The notes: generated by a model from the sequence alone, not told the origin. Counted from the first letter of the stretch, positions 34,234-43,783 are shown. The stretch is 64,000 bases of DNA from Silvibacterium dinghuense (GCF_004123295.1 NZ_SDMK01000001.1:620001-684000), one strand, 5' to 3'. Translations and numbers: made by a program.

Positions 34234-35655
34234 TTACTCCTGCCAGCCTCCGCCGAGCGCGTCATAGAGGGTTACCAGAGACAACGCCTCATTCTGCTGC
34301 GCCGTCACCAGATTCAGCTGTGCGGAGTAGAGCGTCGCATCGGTGGTCAGCACTTCCAGGTAGCTGGTCGCTCCGCCCTGATAACGCATCCGCGCCAGGC
34401 GCGAAGCGTCTTCAGCCGATGCCACCAGCCTCTCCTGCTGCTCACGCGTCGCGCGCGTTTTGTTCACGGTAATCAGTGCGTTCGAGACATCGCGGAAGGC
34501 GCCCTTGATGGTCTTCTGATAGTTCAGCACCATCTCTTCCTTCTGCGCCTTGGCAAGATTCAGCTGCCCCTTCAGCTTGCCGCCTTCGAAGATTGCCTGC
34601 GTCAGAGAACCGATACCGTATACCGTATGGCCGCCTGGATCGAAGAGATTCGACCATTCGTCGCCACCCAGGCCAGCCGAAGCGCTGATGGAGAGCTGAG
34701 GGAAGAACTGTGCCTTGGCCACGCCGATCTGCGCATTGGCATTGATGAGCTGCTCTTCCGCTTCGAGGATGTCCGGACGCCGCTCCAGCAGCTGTGAAGG
34801 AATGCCCGTCGGCAGAGCCTGCGGCACTGGATCGAGCGCATGCGGATCGGTATGGGCCACCGTGCCGGGGTCCTGCCCAAGCAGCAGCCGCAGAGCATTC
34901 TCCTCTTCCTGGATCTGCTGCTCGAGCTGCGGAATCTCGGAGGTCGCGGTATACAGCGACTCCTCGGCCTGCCGCAGATCAGAGAGCGGAGAAGAGCCGC
35001 CGTCAGTGAGCCGCTTGGTCAGATCCACGGACTGCTGACGAATCTTGACCGTCTCCTGCGAGATCTCCAGCTGCCGGTCCAGTGCACGGATGGTGAAGTA
35101 GGCGGTTGCCACCTGCTGCACGACAGACATGCGCACAGCGCGCTGCGCCCACACCTGTTGCAACAGCGTGGCGCGTGCGCCTTCCGTTGCCCGGCGATAC
35201 TGTCCCCAGAAATCCGGAGTCCATGCCGCCGAGAAGCTGAAGCTGCCATCGGCAAGCGGGTTGGAGCCGACTTGGTTGCCGAGCGAATTCGGCAGCTCTG
35301 CTCCCAGGCCCGTGCCTCCGCCGGAGAGCGTCGGAAACTCTGCCGCCCGCGTGATCTTCACCTGCGCCTGCTGCTCGAGCACCCGCTTGGCTGCGATCTG
35401 CACATCGTAGTTATTCTTGAGCGCCGTCCGAATCAGATCCTGCAGCTCCGGCTCCTGAAACACCGTTGCCCAGTTCTGGTCTCCGACCGACGCCGTCTGC
35501 GCGGCATCTGTCACCGCGTTGTCCGCCCCGCGATACGCAGGCGGCGGAGCCACCTGCGGTCGCTTGTAGTTCGGACCCACCATGCAGCCTGCCAGCCACA
35601 CGCTCAGCAGCGCCGCGGCACCTGCACTTACCATCGCCTGGCTTTTCGTTCTCAC
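34234..35655 (-). CDS. RND efflux outer membrane lipoprotein (NodT/OprM family)
   Basis: About 473 residues. GTG 35655 overlaps the stop of the RND pump gene (GTGA) and has a GGAGG site six bases upstream; this start gives a lipoprotein signal with WLAGC lipobox followed by MVGPNYKRP, the standard opening of NodT-type outer membrane factors. Two OEP domains follow, with the usual LLERRPDILEAEEQLINANA motif. It is the exit duct for the upstream AcrA/AcrB-like proteins. The frame extends to 35898, but that part is antisense-like shadow of the pump gene. Confidence 0.93.
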   Translation of the reverse strand: MRTKSQAMVSAGAAALLSVWLAGCMVGPNYKRPQVAPPPAYRGADNAVTDAAQTASVGDQNWATVFQEPELQDLIRTALKNNYDVQIAAKRVLEQQAQVKITRAAEFPTLSGGGTGLGAELPNSLGNQVGSNPLADGSFSFSAAWTPDFWGQYRRATEGARATLLQQVWAQRAVRMSVVQQVATAYFTIRALDRQLEISQETVKIRQQSVDLTKRLTDGGSSPLSDLRQAEESLYTATSEIPQLEQQIQEEENALRLLLGQDPGTVAHTDPHALDPVPQALPTGIPSQLLERRPDILEAEEQLINANAQIGVAKAQFFPQLSISASAGLGGDEWSNLFDPGGHTVYGIGSLTQAIFEGGKLKGQLNLAKAQKEEMVLNYQKTIKGAFRDVSNALITVNKTRATREQQERLVASAEDASRLARMRYQGGATSYLEVLTTDATLYSAQLNLVTAQQNEALSLVTLYDALGGGWQE

Positions 35656-38600
35656 GCGTGGCCTCCTTCGACCTTCGGTCCGTTGCTGGGGTCTCCGTGC
35701 GGAAACTCCGGCGGATGCGTCGAATCCATCGTGGTGTTCTTTCCGCCATGCTTGCTGAAGCGGTGCGACAGGAACTCGACCACGGCGAAGGTCACTGGAA
35801 TCATCACAATTCCGAAGATCGTCGCAATCGTCATACCGCCGATCACCACCGTGCCCAGGATGCGCCGCGAACCTGCGCCCGAGCCTGTCGCCGTCCACAG
35901 CGGCAAGCAGCCGAAGATGAACGCAAACGCCGTCATCACAATCGGACGGAACCTCAGCCTCGCGGCTTCCAGCGCCGACTGCGCAATGCTCTGGCCTGCG
36001 CGATACTTCACCACCGCGAACTCGACGATCAGGATGGCATTCTTCGCCGAGAGACCGATTAGCATGACCAGACCGATCGTAGCGAAAATGTCATTCTCGA
36101 ACGAGCGCATCGTCAGCGCGAGATACGCGCCTAAGATTGCGACCGGGGTGCTGAGCAGTACGCTGAAGGGCAGCGTCCAGCTCTCGTACAGCGCAGCCAG
36201 GATCAGGAAGACGAACAACAGGGAGAGTCCGAAGACCGCCCACGCCGGCACGCCCTGAGCAGCCTGCTGCTCCTGGAAGCTCATGCCCTGGTAGGCATAA
36301 CCCATGCCCGGCGGCATCGTCTGCTTGAAGACCTCTTCCAGCGCCGCTCGCACCTGTCCCGAGCTGTAACCCGGAGCGCCGGTGATGTTCAGCTGCGCCG
36401 CTTCGTACTCGTTGAAGCGCAGGATAAACTCCGGTCCGGTGATCTTCTTCACGTGCACCAGCGCGCTCAGCGGCACCTGGCTGCCGTTCGCACTCGGCAC
36501 GTAAAACTGACCGATATTGTCGATGTTCGTACGGGTATTGCCTTCGGCTTCCACATAGGTCTGCCACTGGCGGCCGAAGCGGTTGAAGTAGTTCACCAGA
36601 TAGCCGCCCATGAAGGTCTGCATCGTGGTGTAGATGTTGCCGAGGTCGACCTGCTGCTCCATTGCCTTTTCACGATCTACGTCGGCATAGAGCTGCGGCA
36701 CGGCCGGCAGGTACGACGGCATCGCCGCCGCGATCTCCGGACGCTTCGAAACAGCGCCAAGGAACGCATACAAGTTCTTCGTCAGGAACATCGGGTCATC
36801 GTTACCCGAGCGATCCTGCAGAATCATCGTGACGCCACCCGAGGTACCGATACCCGGAATCGCTGGAGGCGGGAAGGAGAAAGCGAGACCGCTGCCAATG
36901 CCCATCAACTTCCGTTGAATCGTTGCCTGAATCGTCGCCAGCTGCTCTTCCTTTGACTTTCGCGTGTCCCACGGCTTGAGCGAGACGAAGAAGAAGCCGG
37001 CGTTTGTGCTCTGTGTCTGTGTCAACAGGCTGAAGCCGTTAACCTGCACGACGCCTGCAATGCCCGGAGTGCTCAGCAGTGCATCGCTGACCTGGAGGCC
37101 GGTGGCATCCGTTCTCTGCAAGGACGAAGCGTCAGGCAGCTGCGTCATGACAAAGAGGTAGCCCTGATCTTCCTGCGGGATGAAGCCGGAAGGAAGCTTG
37201 CCACCCATGAATACAGCCACCACAGCAATGATGGCCAGCGCCAGCATGGCAAAGCCGGACTTGTGAATCAGCACACCGGAGGTGTGCACGAAGCGATCCG
37301 TCGTGCGGCCGAAGAAGCGGTTAAACCAGTCGAAGAAGTGCTTGAGCGGTCCCGGCTTACGTTCCTTGTCCTTCGGCTTGAGCAGCAGCGCAGAGAGCGC
37401 CGGGCTCAGCGTCAGAGCATTGAAGGCTGAGATCAACACCGAGATCGCGATGGTGATCGCGAACTGCTGATAAAGCCGGCCGGTGATACCCGGGATAGCC
37501 GCCGTTGGGATGAACACTGCGGCAAGGATCAGCGCGATGGCCACGACTGGGCCACCCACCTCCTCCATTGCCTTGATGCTCGCATCCTTCGGCGTCATGC
37601 CCTCGTCGATATGGTGCTCGACCGCTTCCACCACGATGATCGCGTCGTCGACGACGAGACCGATCGCCAGCACTAATCCGAACAGCGATAGCGTGTTAAT
37701 CGAAAAACCGAGGAAGGGGAAGATGATGAATGTGCCGATCAGCGATACCGGCACCGCCATCAGCGGAATGAGCGTAGCGCGCCAGCCTTGCAGGAAGACG
37801 AACACCACCAGGATCACAAGTCCCAGAGCGAGGAACAATGTGATCACAATTTCGTGGATACCGGCGGTAACGGCCAGCGTCGTATCCAGCGGCACGTCGT
37901 AACGCATACCCGCCGGGAAGGTCGTAGACAGCTCCGCCAGCTTCTTGCGTACGCCGATTGCCGTCTGCACGGCATTCGCGCCCGGCAGCTGATACACCGC
38001 GAGGACACCGGAAGGAGCCTTGTTGTAGCGCGCCGTCAGGTTATAGACCTGCGTGCCCAGCTCGACACGCGCCACGTCGCGCAGATGCAGCACAGAACCA
38101 TCTGCATTCGCACGAATGACGATGTTGCCGAACTCCTCCGGCGTTACCAGTCGGCCTTGTGTGCGTACCGTGTAGGTAAACTGCTGGCCGTTCGGCACCG
38201 GCTCGCCACCGATCTGACCGGCGGGGTACACATTGTTCTGTGTCTGCAGTGCGTTGATGACATCCGTCGCCGTCACACCCAGCTTGGCCAGCTGATCCGG
38301 CTTGACCCACACGCGCAGTGCGTACTGACCTCCAAAGACCTGGATGCGTGAGACACCCGGAACACGCGTGAGTTCGTCCTGCAGGTTGATGATCGCGTAA
38401 TTCGTCAGGAAATCCGCGCTGTAGCGATTATCCGGAGCGCTGAGGTTCACCAGCATCAGCGGCGAAGTCAACGACTTCTGCACCGTGATACCGGCCTGCG
38501 TCACCACCGAAGGGATTTCGCCCTGAATCTGCGATACGCGGAGCTGCGACAGAACCTGATCGATATCAGGATTCGTCTTTACGTCGAAGTCCACGTACAC

Positions 38601-38867
38601 GGTCGACTGACCGTTGTTCGCGTTGACCGAGTACATGTACAGCATGTTGTCCACGCCGTTCATCTGCTGCTCGATCGGCGTCGATACTGCCTGTTCCAAC
38701 GTCTTCGCATCCGCACCCGGATACGTCGACTGCACCATGATCTCCGGCGGCACAATATCCGGATACTGCGCCGTCGGAAGCGTCGCCAGCGACACGGCTC
38801 CAATAATCACCGTGAGAATCGCAATGACGATGGCCACAATCGGCCGGCGAATAAAAAATTTCGACAT
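35652..38867 (-). CDS. RND multidrug efflux pump inner membrane protein (AcrB/MexB-like)
   Basis: 1071 residues, full length for an HAE1-type pump. It has twelve predicted membrane helices, two large periplasmic loops and the proton-relay motif GLVVDDAIIVVEAVE near residue 405, with the paired aspartates. The start MSKFFIRRPI is the family norm and has a GGGAG site. It lies 3 bp after the adaptor gene and overlaps the outer-membrane factor by 4 bp, so the three are cotranscribed. Substrates are probably hydrophobic drugs, bile-salt-like or plant compounds; sequence does not say which. Control by the divergent TetR is likely. Confidence 0.95.
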   Translation of the reverse strand: MSKFFIRRPIVAIVIAILTVIIGAVSLATLPTAQYPDIVPPEIMVQSTYPGADAKTLEQAVSTPIEQQMNGVDNMLYMYSVNANNGQSTVYVDFDVKTNPDIDQVLSQLRVSQIQGEIPSVVTQAGITVQKSLTSPLMLVNLSAPDNRYSADFLTNYAIINLQDELTRVPGVSRIQVFGGQYALRVWVKPDQLAKLGVTATDVINALQTQNNVYPAGQIGGEPVPNGQQFTYTVRTQGRLVTPEEFGNIVIRANADGSVLHLRDVARVELGTQVYNLTARYNKAPSGVLAVYQLPGANAVQTAIGVRKKLAELSTTFPAGMRYDVPLDTTLAVTAGIHEIVITLFLALGLVILVVFVFLQGWRATLIPLMAVPVSLIGTFIIFPFLGFSINTLSLFGLVLAIGLVVDDAIIVVEAVEHHIDEGMTPKDASIKAMEEVGGPVVAIALILAAVFIPTAAIPGITGRLYQQFAITIAISVLISAFNALTLSPALSALLLKPKDKERKPGPLKHFFDWFNRFFGRTTDRFVHTSGVLIHKSGFAMLALAIIAVVAVFMGGKLPSGFIPQEDQGYLFVMTQLPDASSLQRTDATGLQVSDALLSTPGIAGVVQVNGFSLLTQTQSTNAGFFFVSLKPWDTRKSKEEQLATIQATIQRKLMGIGSGLAFSFPPPAIPGIGTSGGVTMILQDRSGNDDPMFLTKNLYAFLGAVSKRPEIAAAMPSYLPAVPQLYADVDREKAMEQQVDLGNIYTTMQTFMGGYLVNYFNRFGRQWQTYVEAEGNTRTNIDNIGQFYVPSANGSQVPLSALVHVKKITGPEFILRFNEYEAAQLNITGAPGYSSGQVRAALEEVFKQTMPPGMGYAYQGMSFQEQQAAQGVPAWAVFGLSLLFVFLILAALYESWTLPFSVLLSTPVAILGAYLALTMRSFENDIFATIGLVMLIGLSAKNAILIVEFAVVKYRAGQSIAQSALEAARLRFRPIVMTAFAFIFGCLPLWTATGSGAGSRRILGTVVIGGMTIATIFGIVMIPVTFAVVEFLSHRFSKHGGKNTTMDSTHPPEFPHGDPSNGPKVEGGHA

Positions 38868-38870
38868 GAA

Positions 38871-40121
38871 CTATCTCCCGGCTCCCTGCGAGCCCGTCAT
38901 CGATGTCACAGCCGGCGGCTCTCCCTGGTGAGGACTGACCGGCACGCCTTCCTTCAGCTTCTGCAGGTTGTCCAGAATGATCTTCGTTCCCGGCGTGAGA
39001 CCGCCCGTCACGATCCAGTTATTGCCATACTGCGGTCCGAGCGTCACGTTCACCACGTGTACCGTGCCCTGCGGGCTGACTGTGTACACCTGCTCGATGC
39101 CCTGGAGCTCCTGCACTGCAAGCTGCGGCACGAGCAGCACATCGTGCTGTACTTCGGTCTCAGCCGAGACACGGCCGAATTGCCCCGGACGCAGGACATT
39201 GCCCGGATTCGGGAAGGCCGCCGCAATGCGGATCGCGCCAGTCTGCTGATTCATCTGGCGATCGACAAAGACGATCTTGCCCGGGTGGTCGTACTTCTGG
39301 CCGTTGGCCAGCGTAAGGGTCAGCGGCATCTTCGAATCCAGCAGGTCCGTGCCCTTCTGCTTCGCCCGCTCCACCAGCCCGAGATACTCGCTATCGCTGA
39401 TCGAGAAGAAGACCTTGATGGGATCGAGTGTCGAGACCGAGGTCAGTGTCGACTGCGTGCTCACCAGGTTGCCCACCTGCGTTGTCGCAGCGCCGGCGAT
39501 GCCGGTGATGAGCGAGCGCACCTGAGTGAAGCCCAGATTGATCTTCGCCGTCTGCAGTGAGGCCTGCGCAGCTTCAATCGAAGCCTTTGACGCGGCGACC
39601 GACGCATCGTCCTGCAACAGGGTCTGGTTTTCGGTATCGAGCTGGCTCTGCGCAATCGCCTTGGCGGCGGCCAGCGGCGTGTCGCGGTTTACGTTGATTT
39701 GCGCCAGCTCACGCGCGGCCAGCGACTGTGCCAGCTGCCCCTTGGCCTGGTCCACCTGCGCCGCTGCCTGATCGACCGAAGCCTGGAAGGGCCGTGGATC
39801 GATATGGAACAGAATCTGCCCCTTCGAGACCACCGAGCCTTCCTTGTAGTCCTGGCTGATCAGGTAACCGGTCACCTGCGGCTGAATCTGCGCGTTGGTG
39901 TAGCCGTCCAGCGTACCGACCCACTCGCCTTTCAGGTTCACGTCCTGCTGCTGCGCCTCGGTCACGGTCACCGGCACCGGTCCCATCGCCGGCGCTGCTG
40001 CGCCCTTCGACTGGCATCCGGCCAGCCCAAGCAGCGAAGCCGCGCAGGCTCCCAGCACAAGGCTCCGGTACAGAAAATCCCGATCCCCTCTCATAACCTC
40101 ACGGGGCATTACTGGCGACAT
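38871..40121 (-). CDS. RND efflux periplasmic adaptor lipoprotein (AcrA/MexA-like)
   Basis: About 416 residues. The ATG at 40121 has an AAGGAGA site; the frame extends to 40160 but would then overlap the TetR operator. A lipoprotein signal ends in LLGLAGC. The fold order is hairpin, lipoyl (IQPQVTGYLISQDYKEGSVVSKGQILFHID) halves, a beta-barrel and a membrane-proximal domain, as in MexA. It bridges the RND pump and the outer-membrane factor. It is the first gene of the operon, divergent from tetR. Confidence 0.93.
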   Translation of the reverse strand: MSPVMPREVMRGDRDFLYRSLVLGACAASLLGLAGCQSKGAAAPAMGPVPVTVTEAQQQDVNLKGEWVGTLDGYTNAQIQPQVTGYLISQDYKEGSVVSKGQILFHIDPRPFQASVDQAAAQVDQAKGQLAQSLAARELAQINVNRDTPLAAAKAIAQSQLDTENQTLLQDDASVAASKASIEAAQASLQTAKINLGFTQVRSLITGIAGAATTQVGNLVSTQSTLTSVSTLDPIKVFFSISDSEYLGLVERAKQKGTDLLDSKMPLTLTLANGQKYDHPGKIVFVDRQMNQQTGAIRIAAAFPNPGNVLRPGQFGRVSAETEVQHDVLLVPQLAVQELQGIEQVYTVSPQGTVHVVNVTLGPQYGNNWIVTGGLTPGTKIILDNLQKLKEGVPVSPHQGEPPAVTSMTGSQGAGR

Positions 40122-40154
40122 GGCTGGTCTCCTTGCTTTTTTGTCGAATAAAAC

Positions 40155-40168
40155 ATACATGGATGTAT
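40155..40168. promoter_or_regulatory. Candidate TetR operator between efflux operon and tetR
   Basis: ATACATGGATGTAT is a perfect 6-bp inverted repeat around GG, lying between the divergent adaptor and tetR genes. ATACAT/ATGTAT arms with short spacing are typical of AcrR/TetR-family operators. Binding here would repress both directions. Confidence 0.65.
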
Positions 40169-40256
40169 CGTTAGAAGAGATTCACAAACTGGCCCTGCGA
40201 TGCAGAGAATTCTCTGCATTCGTGCGAAATGTGAGTAAAAACGGAGCTGAAAGACC

Positions 40257-40910
40257 ATGCCGCGGCCCGCGAAACACCCCGCCACTGCTACTGACACGAC
40301 TTCCGCAACACCTGTCAAAAAACAGGAGCGGGCGATTCAGACTCACCAGCACCTGATCAACGCGGCCCGCCGGGTCTTCGCCCGTGATGGTTTCGCGCAG
40401 GCTCGGCTTGAGGATATCGCTGCCCTTGCCGGCAAAACCCGCGGCGCGTTCTACGCCAACTTCCGCGATAAGGAAGATGTCTTCATCGCCATTATCGAAG
40501 ACGACTTCAACCGCTATAAGAAGGAATTTCTGCGCAATCTCAGCCGCGCTCAGTCTATCGAAGAAAAGCGTGAAGCCTTAGCTCAGCATTTATACAAGGT
40601 CATCTGTGATGAGCAGCGCGTCCTGCTCATGCTGGAATTCAAAATGTACGCCATCCGCCATCCGCGGAAAAAGAAGCGCCTTGCCAATATCCATCACGCC
40701 ATCTGCGCCCGCTTCAGCGAGGGCGAGATGAGCGAGTACCTCGGAGAATTCGAACATAAGACCGGCCTTGAGAAGCGCCGCGAGACGGCTCGCGTCTCCG
40801 CTGCCATCGATGGGCTCGCCATCAACCGTCTCTTCGACCCCGAAAGCTTCAGCGAAGAGCGCGTCCTGAATCTTCTGCGCGCTGTCGCTGCCGAACTCCT
40901 CACCTGTTAA
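40257..40910 (+). CDS. TetR-family repressor of the RND efflux operon
   Basis: 217 residues. The N-terminal helix-turn-helix is typical (RRVFARDGFAQARLEDIAALAGKTRGAFYANFRDKEDVF, about 38-75); the C-terminal part is an AcrR-like ligand domain. It is transcribed divergently from the RND operon with a palindromic operator in the 135-bp gap, so it should repress the pump and itself until a pump substrate binds. The first 23 residues before the HTH are basic and disordered. Confidence 0.92.
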   Translation: MPRPAKHPATATDTTSATPVKKQERAIQTHQHLINAARRVFARDGFAQARLEDIAALAGKTRGAFYANFRDKEDVFIAIIEDDFNRYKKEFLRNLSRAQSIEEKREALAQHLYKVICDEQRVLLMLEFKMYAIRHPRKKKRLANIHHAICARFSEGEMSEYLGEFEHKTGLEKRRETARVSAAIDGLAINRLFDPESFSEERVLNLLRAVAAELLTC

Positions 40911-40954
40911 AACTTTCCTGCGAACCTGCGAAAAACGGCTGCTACCGAACTCCG

Positions 40955-41791
40955 TTACTCGAGCGTCCCTTCGAGCCACGTACCCAGCTTCGCCGCATGC
41001 AGCCGCACGCCGACAAAGAACTGCCCGAAGAGCGCATACTCCGCGCTCACCTTATCGAAACGCATCTCGTAGATCAGCTTTTTGAAGACCACCGGATCAT
41101 CGGCAAAAAGATCCACGCCCCATTCCCAGTCATCGAAACCGATGGAGCCTGTAATGATCTGCCGCACTACATCCGCATAACGCCGCCCGATCATGCCGTG
41201 CTCGTGCATCATGCGCCGGCGATCGTCCATTGACTCCGTGTACCAGTTCACCGTCTCGCTGCGCTTGCGGTCCATCGGATAAAAGCACACATACTGCGCC
41301 GGCGGAATCGCCGGAAACAGCCGGGGAGCCATCGCTCCGCCCTGCCGCGCCGCCTGTTCTTTCACCTGAGCAGCCCACTCCGGTGTCCCCGGCTCAAACC
41401 CCTGCTCGGCCAGCGCCGCATAGGTCTTCGCCGACGACTCATACAGCCCCAGCTCGACCACGGAAAGATAAGAATGTGCCGGCTGCAGATAGGCAAACAG
41501 CCGCGTCTGCGCCAGCGCCAGCTCCGCCCGATTCAAATCCGCGAACGAATCGCGGAAGTGCATCAGCATCAGGTCGCCTTTGTGCCCCAGCTGCGAGAAG
41601 ATCGCCGACTGATTCGGATGCCCTTCACTCGCACCCTGCTCCCAGCTCGACAGCAGCGCTGCGAATTCCGCGCCGATCTCGGCACGCTCTCCCGCGCTCA
41701 GCTTCCGCCAGCCGCTCCAGTCGAAACGGAACATCTGGTGCAACACACTCGAGCCTTCCAGGGTTATCGGAACCAGCGGTAACTCAGCCAA
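40955..41791 (-). CDS. hemQ: HemQ-type coproheme decarboxylase (chlorite dismutase family)
   Basis: 278 residues. HemQ makes heme b from coproheme in the coproporphyrin-dependent pathway. The family fold is complete; the catalytic tyrosine is Y171 (YVCFYPMDRKR) and the proximal histidine H198 (MHEHGMIGRRYAD), followed by the conserved GSIGFDDWEWGVDLFADDP region. The start is TTG 41791 with a strong AAGGAGGA site. No other heme gene is adjacent. A chlorite dismutase proper is less likely because the distal arginine motif of that subgroup is not seen. Confidence 0.92.
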   Translation of the reverse strand: MAELPLVPITLEGSSVLHQMFRFDWSGWRKLSAGERAEIGAEFAALLSSWEQGASEGHPNQSAIFSQLGHKGDLMLMHFRDSFADLNRAELALAQTRLFAYLQPAHSYLSVVELGLYESSAKTYAALAEQGFEPGTPEWAAQVKEQAARQGGAMAPRLFPAIPPAQYVCFYPMDRKRSETVNWYTESMDDRRRMMHEHGMIGRRYADVVRQIITGSIGFDDWEWGVDLFADDPVVFKKLIYEMRFDKVSAEYALFGQFFVGVRLHAAKLGTWLEGTLE

Positions 41792-41986
41792 CGTACATCC
41801 TCCTTCGCCGCAGGCATGCGCCTGCGCTCCCCTTCATGATACCGGCACGCTTCCGTCCCATTGCAGACGACCCGGAACCACATACGGCGCGTCTGCGCCT
41901 ACAAGATGAGAACAGTATAGGCGAATAAAAAGCAAATATGTCAACCAGGACATCATACTTCCCGATACTCCTCAAGACGCAAGAGG

Positions 41987-42150
41987 CTAATCCAGCATGC
42001 GGACAGTGCGATGCGATCCCGCCAGAGCCGTGACCAGGAGCACGATCAATCCGGCGCTGAGAAACGTAGCCGCGACGCTGGCCTTCAGGACAATGCCAAC
42101 AAGCGCAAGTGAAAATGGCATCAGCCCCACGGATGCGATCGGGCAGATTC
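41987..42150 (-). pseudogene. 3' remnant of an MFS transporter gene
   Basis: Reading leftwards from about 42150 to the stop at 41987-41989 gives a clean C-terminal end of a DHA-type major facilitator: two hydrophobic helices containing SVGLMPFSLALVGIVLKA and TFLSAGLIVLLVTALAG, then a short tail ending RMLD. The remaining 90% of the gene is missing. It faces head to head with a TetR remnant whose 5' part is also gone, so one deletion probably removed the shared promoter and both gene starts. Confidence 0.55.
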
Positions 42151-42338
42151 CTCTTCCCGTCCTCGCGGAACAAATGGTGCATTCGCTGCTGATCAGCTAT
42201 CGAGCCAATGCAGCGTTATTCCGGGCGATCCGAAAGTTCGCGCAGGAGAGCCTCAATCAGGACTTCCGCAGAAAGGTCGCACGCCTCGAGGCACGCTCGT
42301 TCGAGAGACTGGTGGATATGTTCCTGGCTTCTACCTAG
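42138..42338 (+). pseudogene. 3' remnant of a TetR-family regulator gene
   Basis: From about 42138 to the stop at 42336-42338 the plus strand encodes the C-terminal half of a TetR ligand domain (LPVLAEQMVHSLLISYRANA, ALFRAIRKFAQES, FERLVDMFLAST). The helix-turn-helix part is absent; upstream is the antisense of the MFS remnant. An ATG-started frame exists from 41997 but its first part is only shadow of the MFS fragment. Confidence 0.55.
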
Positions 42339-42571
42339 GCACATCGTGATGGTCGGAGCCACTTGAGCGCTTGGCATCGATCTATGCATCGACTTGCCTC
42401 CCGCCTCACTACCACCGCATCCTGCATCGATTTAAGCTCAGAGTTCGCTGCGATATGCCAGCTCTTCGCTAGCCTGAAACATCGTGAAATCCGGCTGGAC
42501 ACATCACGCTGAATACCACCGCAACTCATACTCCTTTCAACCGAGCATGAGATAGCGGAGCACCGGGACTT

Positions 42572-43717
42572 CTAAACTGTAAGAGGTTCCGGTGCTGTTG
42601 CTTCTGACTTCGCCTCTTCAGCAAACATACGTTCGCGGAGTCGAACCATGGGACGCTCAATCAAATTAAAGGACAATACTGCAGCAAGAAATGCCAGCGG
42701 TATATTGAACGGGGCTCTCTGGACGAGGAAAGTCGAATCTGGCGTGAGAAACAGCTGCTGCCACAAGTAAAGGCTGTAGGAGATAGTACCCACCCACGCA
42801 AGCGGGGTGAAATTCAAAGCTTTTCCGGCGATCGATTTTGGATTTGATATGACATACAGCAGCAAAGCCATAACTGCGATTCCGACAATGCTATCCCTGC
42901 AGGTGCGAAAAGCAAGACCGTCAGCGATGAACGGCTTTGCGGAGGAGACACAGAATGCAATGACCAGAGCCAGCACACAGATTGCACCAGCATAGCGGCT
43001 CCGTAACCATCCCTGAAGCCTCTCCGACCTCCAATAGAGAGCAGCAAGGCATCCACACATCAATACATCAAAGCGTCCAGCAAACAAGAAATAACAAATA
43101 TGATGGAACAGGTGCGATCCCGGCATAGGGAATAAAGCACGTGCCGCGGGCACCAGTAGAAGCATTGCGAAGGCTACCCGCCGTGCGTAACGCAGACTCA
43201 TAAACGCTACCACCGCCGGCCAAAACAGATAAAACTGCTCCTCTACCCCAAGTGACCATGAATGCGCCAGATACCAATTCCAATCATGGAAGTTATAAAT
43301 CCAGGTGTAAGTGGCAGCGTGAATCAGGTCCCGCCTAGTCGCGTTAAAAATGCCTAGAGCTGACAGGATCGCGACCACGGCAATCAGCGTATAGTAAGCA
43401 GGAAAAATCCGGAAGAATCTCCGAATATAGAAATCCTTGAGGCTAATGCACCCGTTTTTTTCTCGTTCCCGGAGAAGAAGATAAGTAATCAGGAATCCGC
43501 TGATTACAAAGAATACCTCTACACCAAACTCTCCATTTCCGAGCGTCGCATAGAGCAACTTAACAGCGAACGAGCGATGCGTTCCAGACTCATGCCCCAT
43601 GAAGAAATGATCAAAGATGACCAAAATGATTGAAATCGCACGTAGACCATCGAGCGATGGGATGCGCTTTCTTTGAGCAGTAATTTCCTGGTTCTGTACG
43701 ACAATCCCTCTTGCCAT
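42572..43717 (-). CDS. Acyltransferase 3 family membrane protein (OafA/YrhL-like)
   Basis: About 381 residues with roughly ten membrane helices. It opens with IPSLDGLRAISIILVIFDHF, the standard acyltransferase-3 start, and has the conserved histidine in that motif, then VFFVISGFLIT, FYIRRFFRIFP and the WSLGVEEQFYLFWP motif. Such enzymes O-acetylate surface polysaccharides or lipids. ATG 43717 has a GAGGG site. The gene is AT-richer than its surroundings and lies between a decayed MFS/TetR scar and an empty AT-rich stretch before a tRNA, suggesting horizontal acquisition. Its acceptor is unknown. Confidence 0.9.
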   Translation of the reverse strand: MARGIVVQNQEITAQRKRIPSLDGLRAISIILVIFDHFFMGHESGTHRSFAVKLLYATLGNGEFGVEVFFVISGFLITYLLLREREKNGCISLKDFYIRRFFRIFPAYYTLIAVVAILSALGIFNATRRDLIHAATYTWIYNFHDWNWYLAHSWSLGVEEQFYLFWPAVVAFMSLRYARRVAFAMLLLVPAARALFPMPGSHLFHHICYFLFAGRFDVLMCGCLAALYWRSERLQGWLRSRYAGAICVLALVIAFCVSSAKPFIADGLAFRTCRDSIVGIAVMALLLYVISNPKSIAGKALNFTPLAWVGTISYSLYLWQQLFLTPDSTFLVQRAPFNIPLAFLAAVLSFNLIERPMVRLRERMFAEEAKSEATAPEPLTV

Positions 43718-43754
43718 AATTGCCCTCTGATCTTTAGGGTACGGCGATTGTAGC

Positions 43755-43783
43755 ATTAAGAACTTAATAATATTAAGAACTTA
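43755..43783. promoter_or_regulatory. Tandem ATTAAGAACTTA repeats upstream of acyltransferase
   Basis: ATTAAGAACTTA occurs at 43755-43766 and 43772-43783, 17 bp apart. Each copy contains the palindrome TAAG-AA-CTTA. The pair lies 38-66 bp upstream of the acyltransferase start and may be a double operator. Confidence 0.4.

Noticed and set aside
41997-42338. A 113-codon intact gene
   Set aside because: Its first half is the antisense of the MFS remnant and the second half is only the end of a TetR protein, so it is better explained as a scar.
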